The notes under the pieces were generated by a model. That model worked only from the letters and a program-made list of their open reading frames with translations. It made no database searches and was not told the DNA's origin. Below, one piece after another: positions 40,372 to 40,488 of a DNA stretch of 40,488 nt; within the stretch, counting starts at the first letter, position 1, and every line of letters starts with the position of its first letter. This stretch comes from Actinospica durhamensis (GTDB taxonomy: Bacteria > Actinomycetota > Actinomycetes > Streptomycetales > Catenulisporaceae). A program made the translations under genes and the position numbers. The DNA lies in contig NZ_JAGSOG010000050.1 in NCBI RefSeq assembly GCF_018139695.1, forward strand, positions 1-40,488, in the 5' to 3' direction.

Positions 40372-40488
40372 TTACGCCTCGGACCGCCGAGCGAAGGGTG
40401 GCGTTCGCGTGACGTTGCCGGTCAGCGGGTGGACGCTGCCGAAGGGTGGTGTCTGATTCTCGCGGGAGGTGGTCGGGGTGACCGGTCG
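40372..40488 (-). CDS. Possible 3' end of a gene entering from the right edge
   Basis: A minus-strand frame open to the window edge and closed by TAA at 40374-40372 gives 38 codons rich in Thr-Pro-Pro-Phe (TPPFGSVHPLTGNVTRTPPF). A small hairpin, gaggc-ttac-gcctc (40367-40380), overlaps the stop and could terminate it. Too short to identify; chance is possible. Confidence 0.25.
   Translation of the reverse strand, partial: RPVTPTTSRENQTPPFGSVHPLTGNVTRTPPFARRSEA

Overview
This 40.5-kb window is high-GC, densely coding DNA typical of a filamentous actinomycete (Streptomyces, Catenulispora or Actinospica type). The evidence is strong G/C bias at third codon positions, GTG/TTG starts, a SARP regulator with NB-ARC and TPR domains, a polyphosphate glucokinase, PadR-linked membrane proteins and the form of the tRNA-Cys. 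The genus cannot be fixed from sequence alone. Much of the window looks like accessory chromosome.

Layout. (1) 1-4.8 kb: a transposase tail cut by the window edge, a short repeat/hairpin scar, an alpha/beta-hydrolase-fold protein whose nucleophile position holds Ala, a SAM methyltransferase, an unknown conserved protein, and a PadR operon with two related small membrane proteins. The PadR promoter looks leaderless and is covered by a perfect inverted repeat. (2) 4.8-6.2 kb: a DUF318/ArsP-type permease with a His-rich tail behind a CsoR-like ACCCC/GGGGT operator. (3) 6.2-12.5 kb, minus strand: a candidate NLR-type defence or cell-death cassette. A SET-domain protein is followed by a 166-aa membrane-anchored helical protein ending in a short G/V-rich motif. 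Next is a 1365-aa STAND NTPase that carries nearly the same motif at its N-terminus and ends in 23 helical repeats, and then an unknown, possibly DUF3396-like protein. This resembles Bell-domain/amyloid-signalling-motif/NLR pairs. (4) 13.0-31.4 kb, minus strand: a three-gene ABC toxin (Tc) operon. It encodes a 327-aa unknown protein, a 3171-aa TcA and a 2614-aa TcB-TcC fusion ending in an RHS-linked, GIY-YIG-like putative nuclease. (5) 31.8-33.4 kb: a divergent secreted beta-helix (tailspike-like) protein. (6) 33.5-37.0 kb: a SARP regulator divergent from a small secreted Cys-containing protein. Between them are three 7-mers on an 11-bp period, the classic form of a SARP binding site. (7) 37.1-40.5 kb: a Sel1-repeat protein, a SUKH-like protein, ppgK, tRNA-Cys(GCA) and short uncertain reading frames.

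How the genes may work together. In the NLR-like cassette, the STAND protein probably senses through its repeat array and passes a signal by motif templating to the small membrane-proximal protein (inference). In the Tc operon, TcA is expected to form the receptor-binding pore, and TcB-TcC the cocoon that holds and releases the C-terminal toxin. The divergent beta-helix protein may act at the same target surface, but nothing in the sequence proves co-regulation. The SARP most plausibly controls its divergent secreted-protein neighbour. Many long reading frames opposite the STAND, TcA, TcBC and SARP genes are GC-driven shadows and are not annotated.
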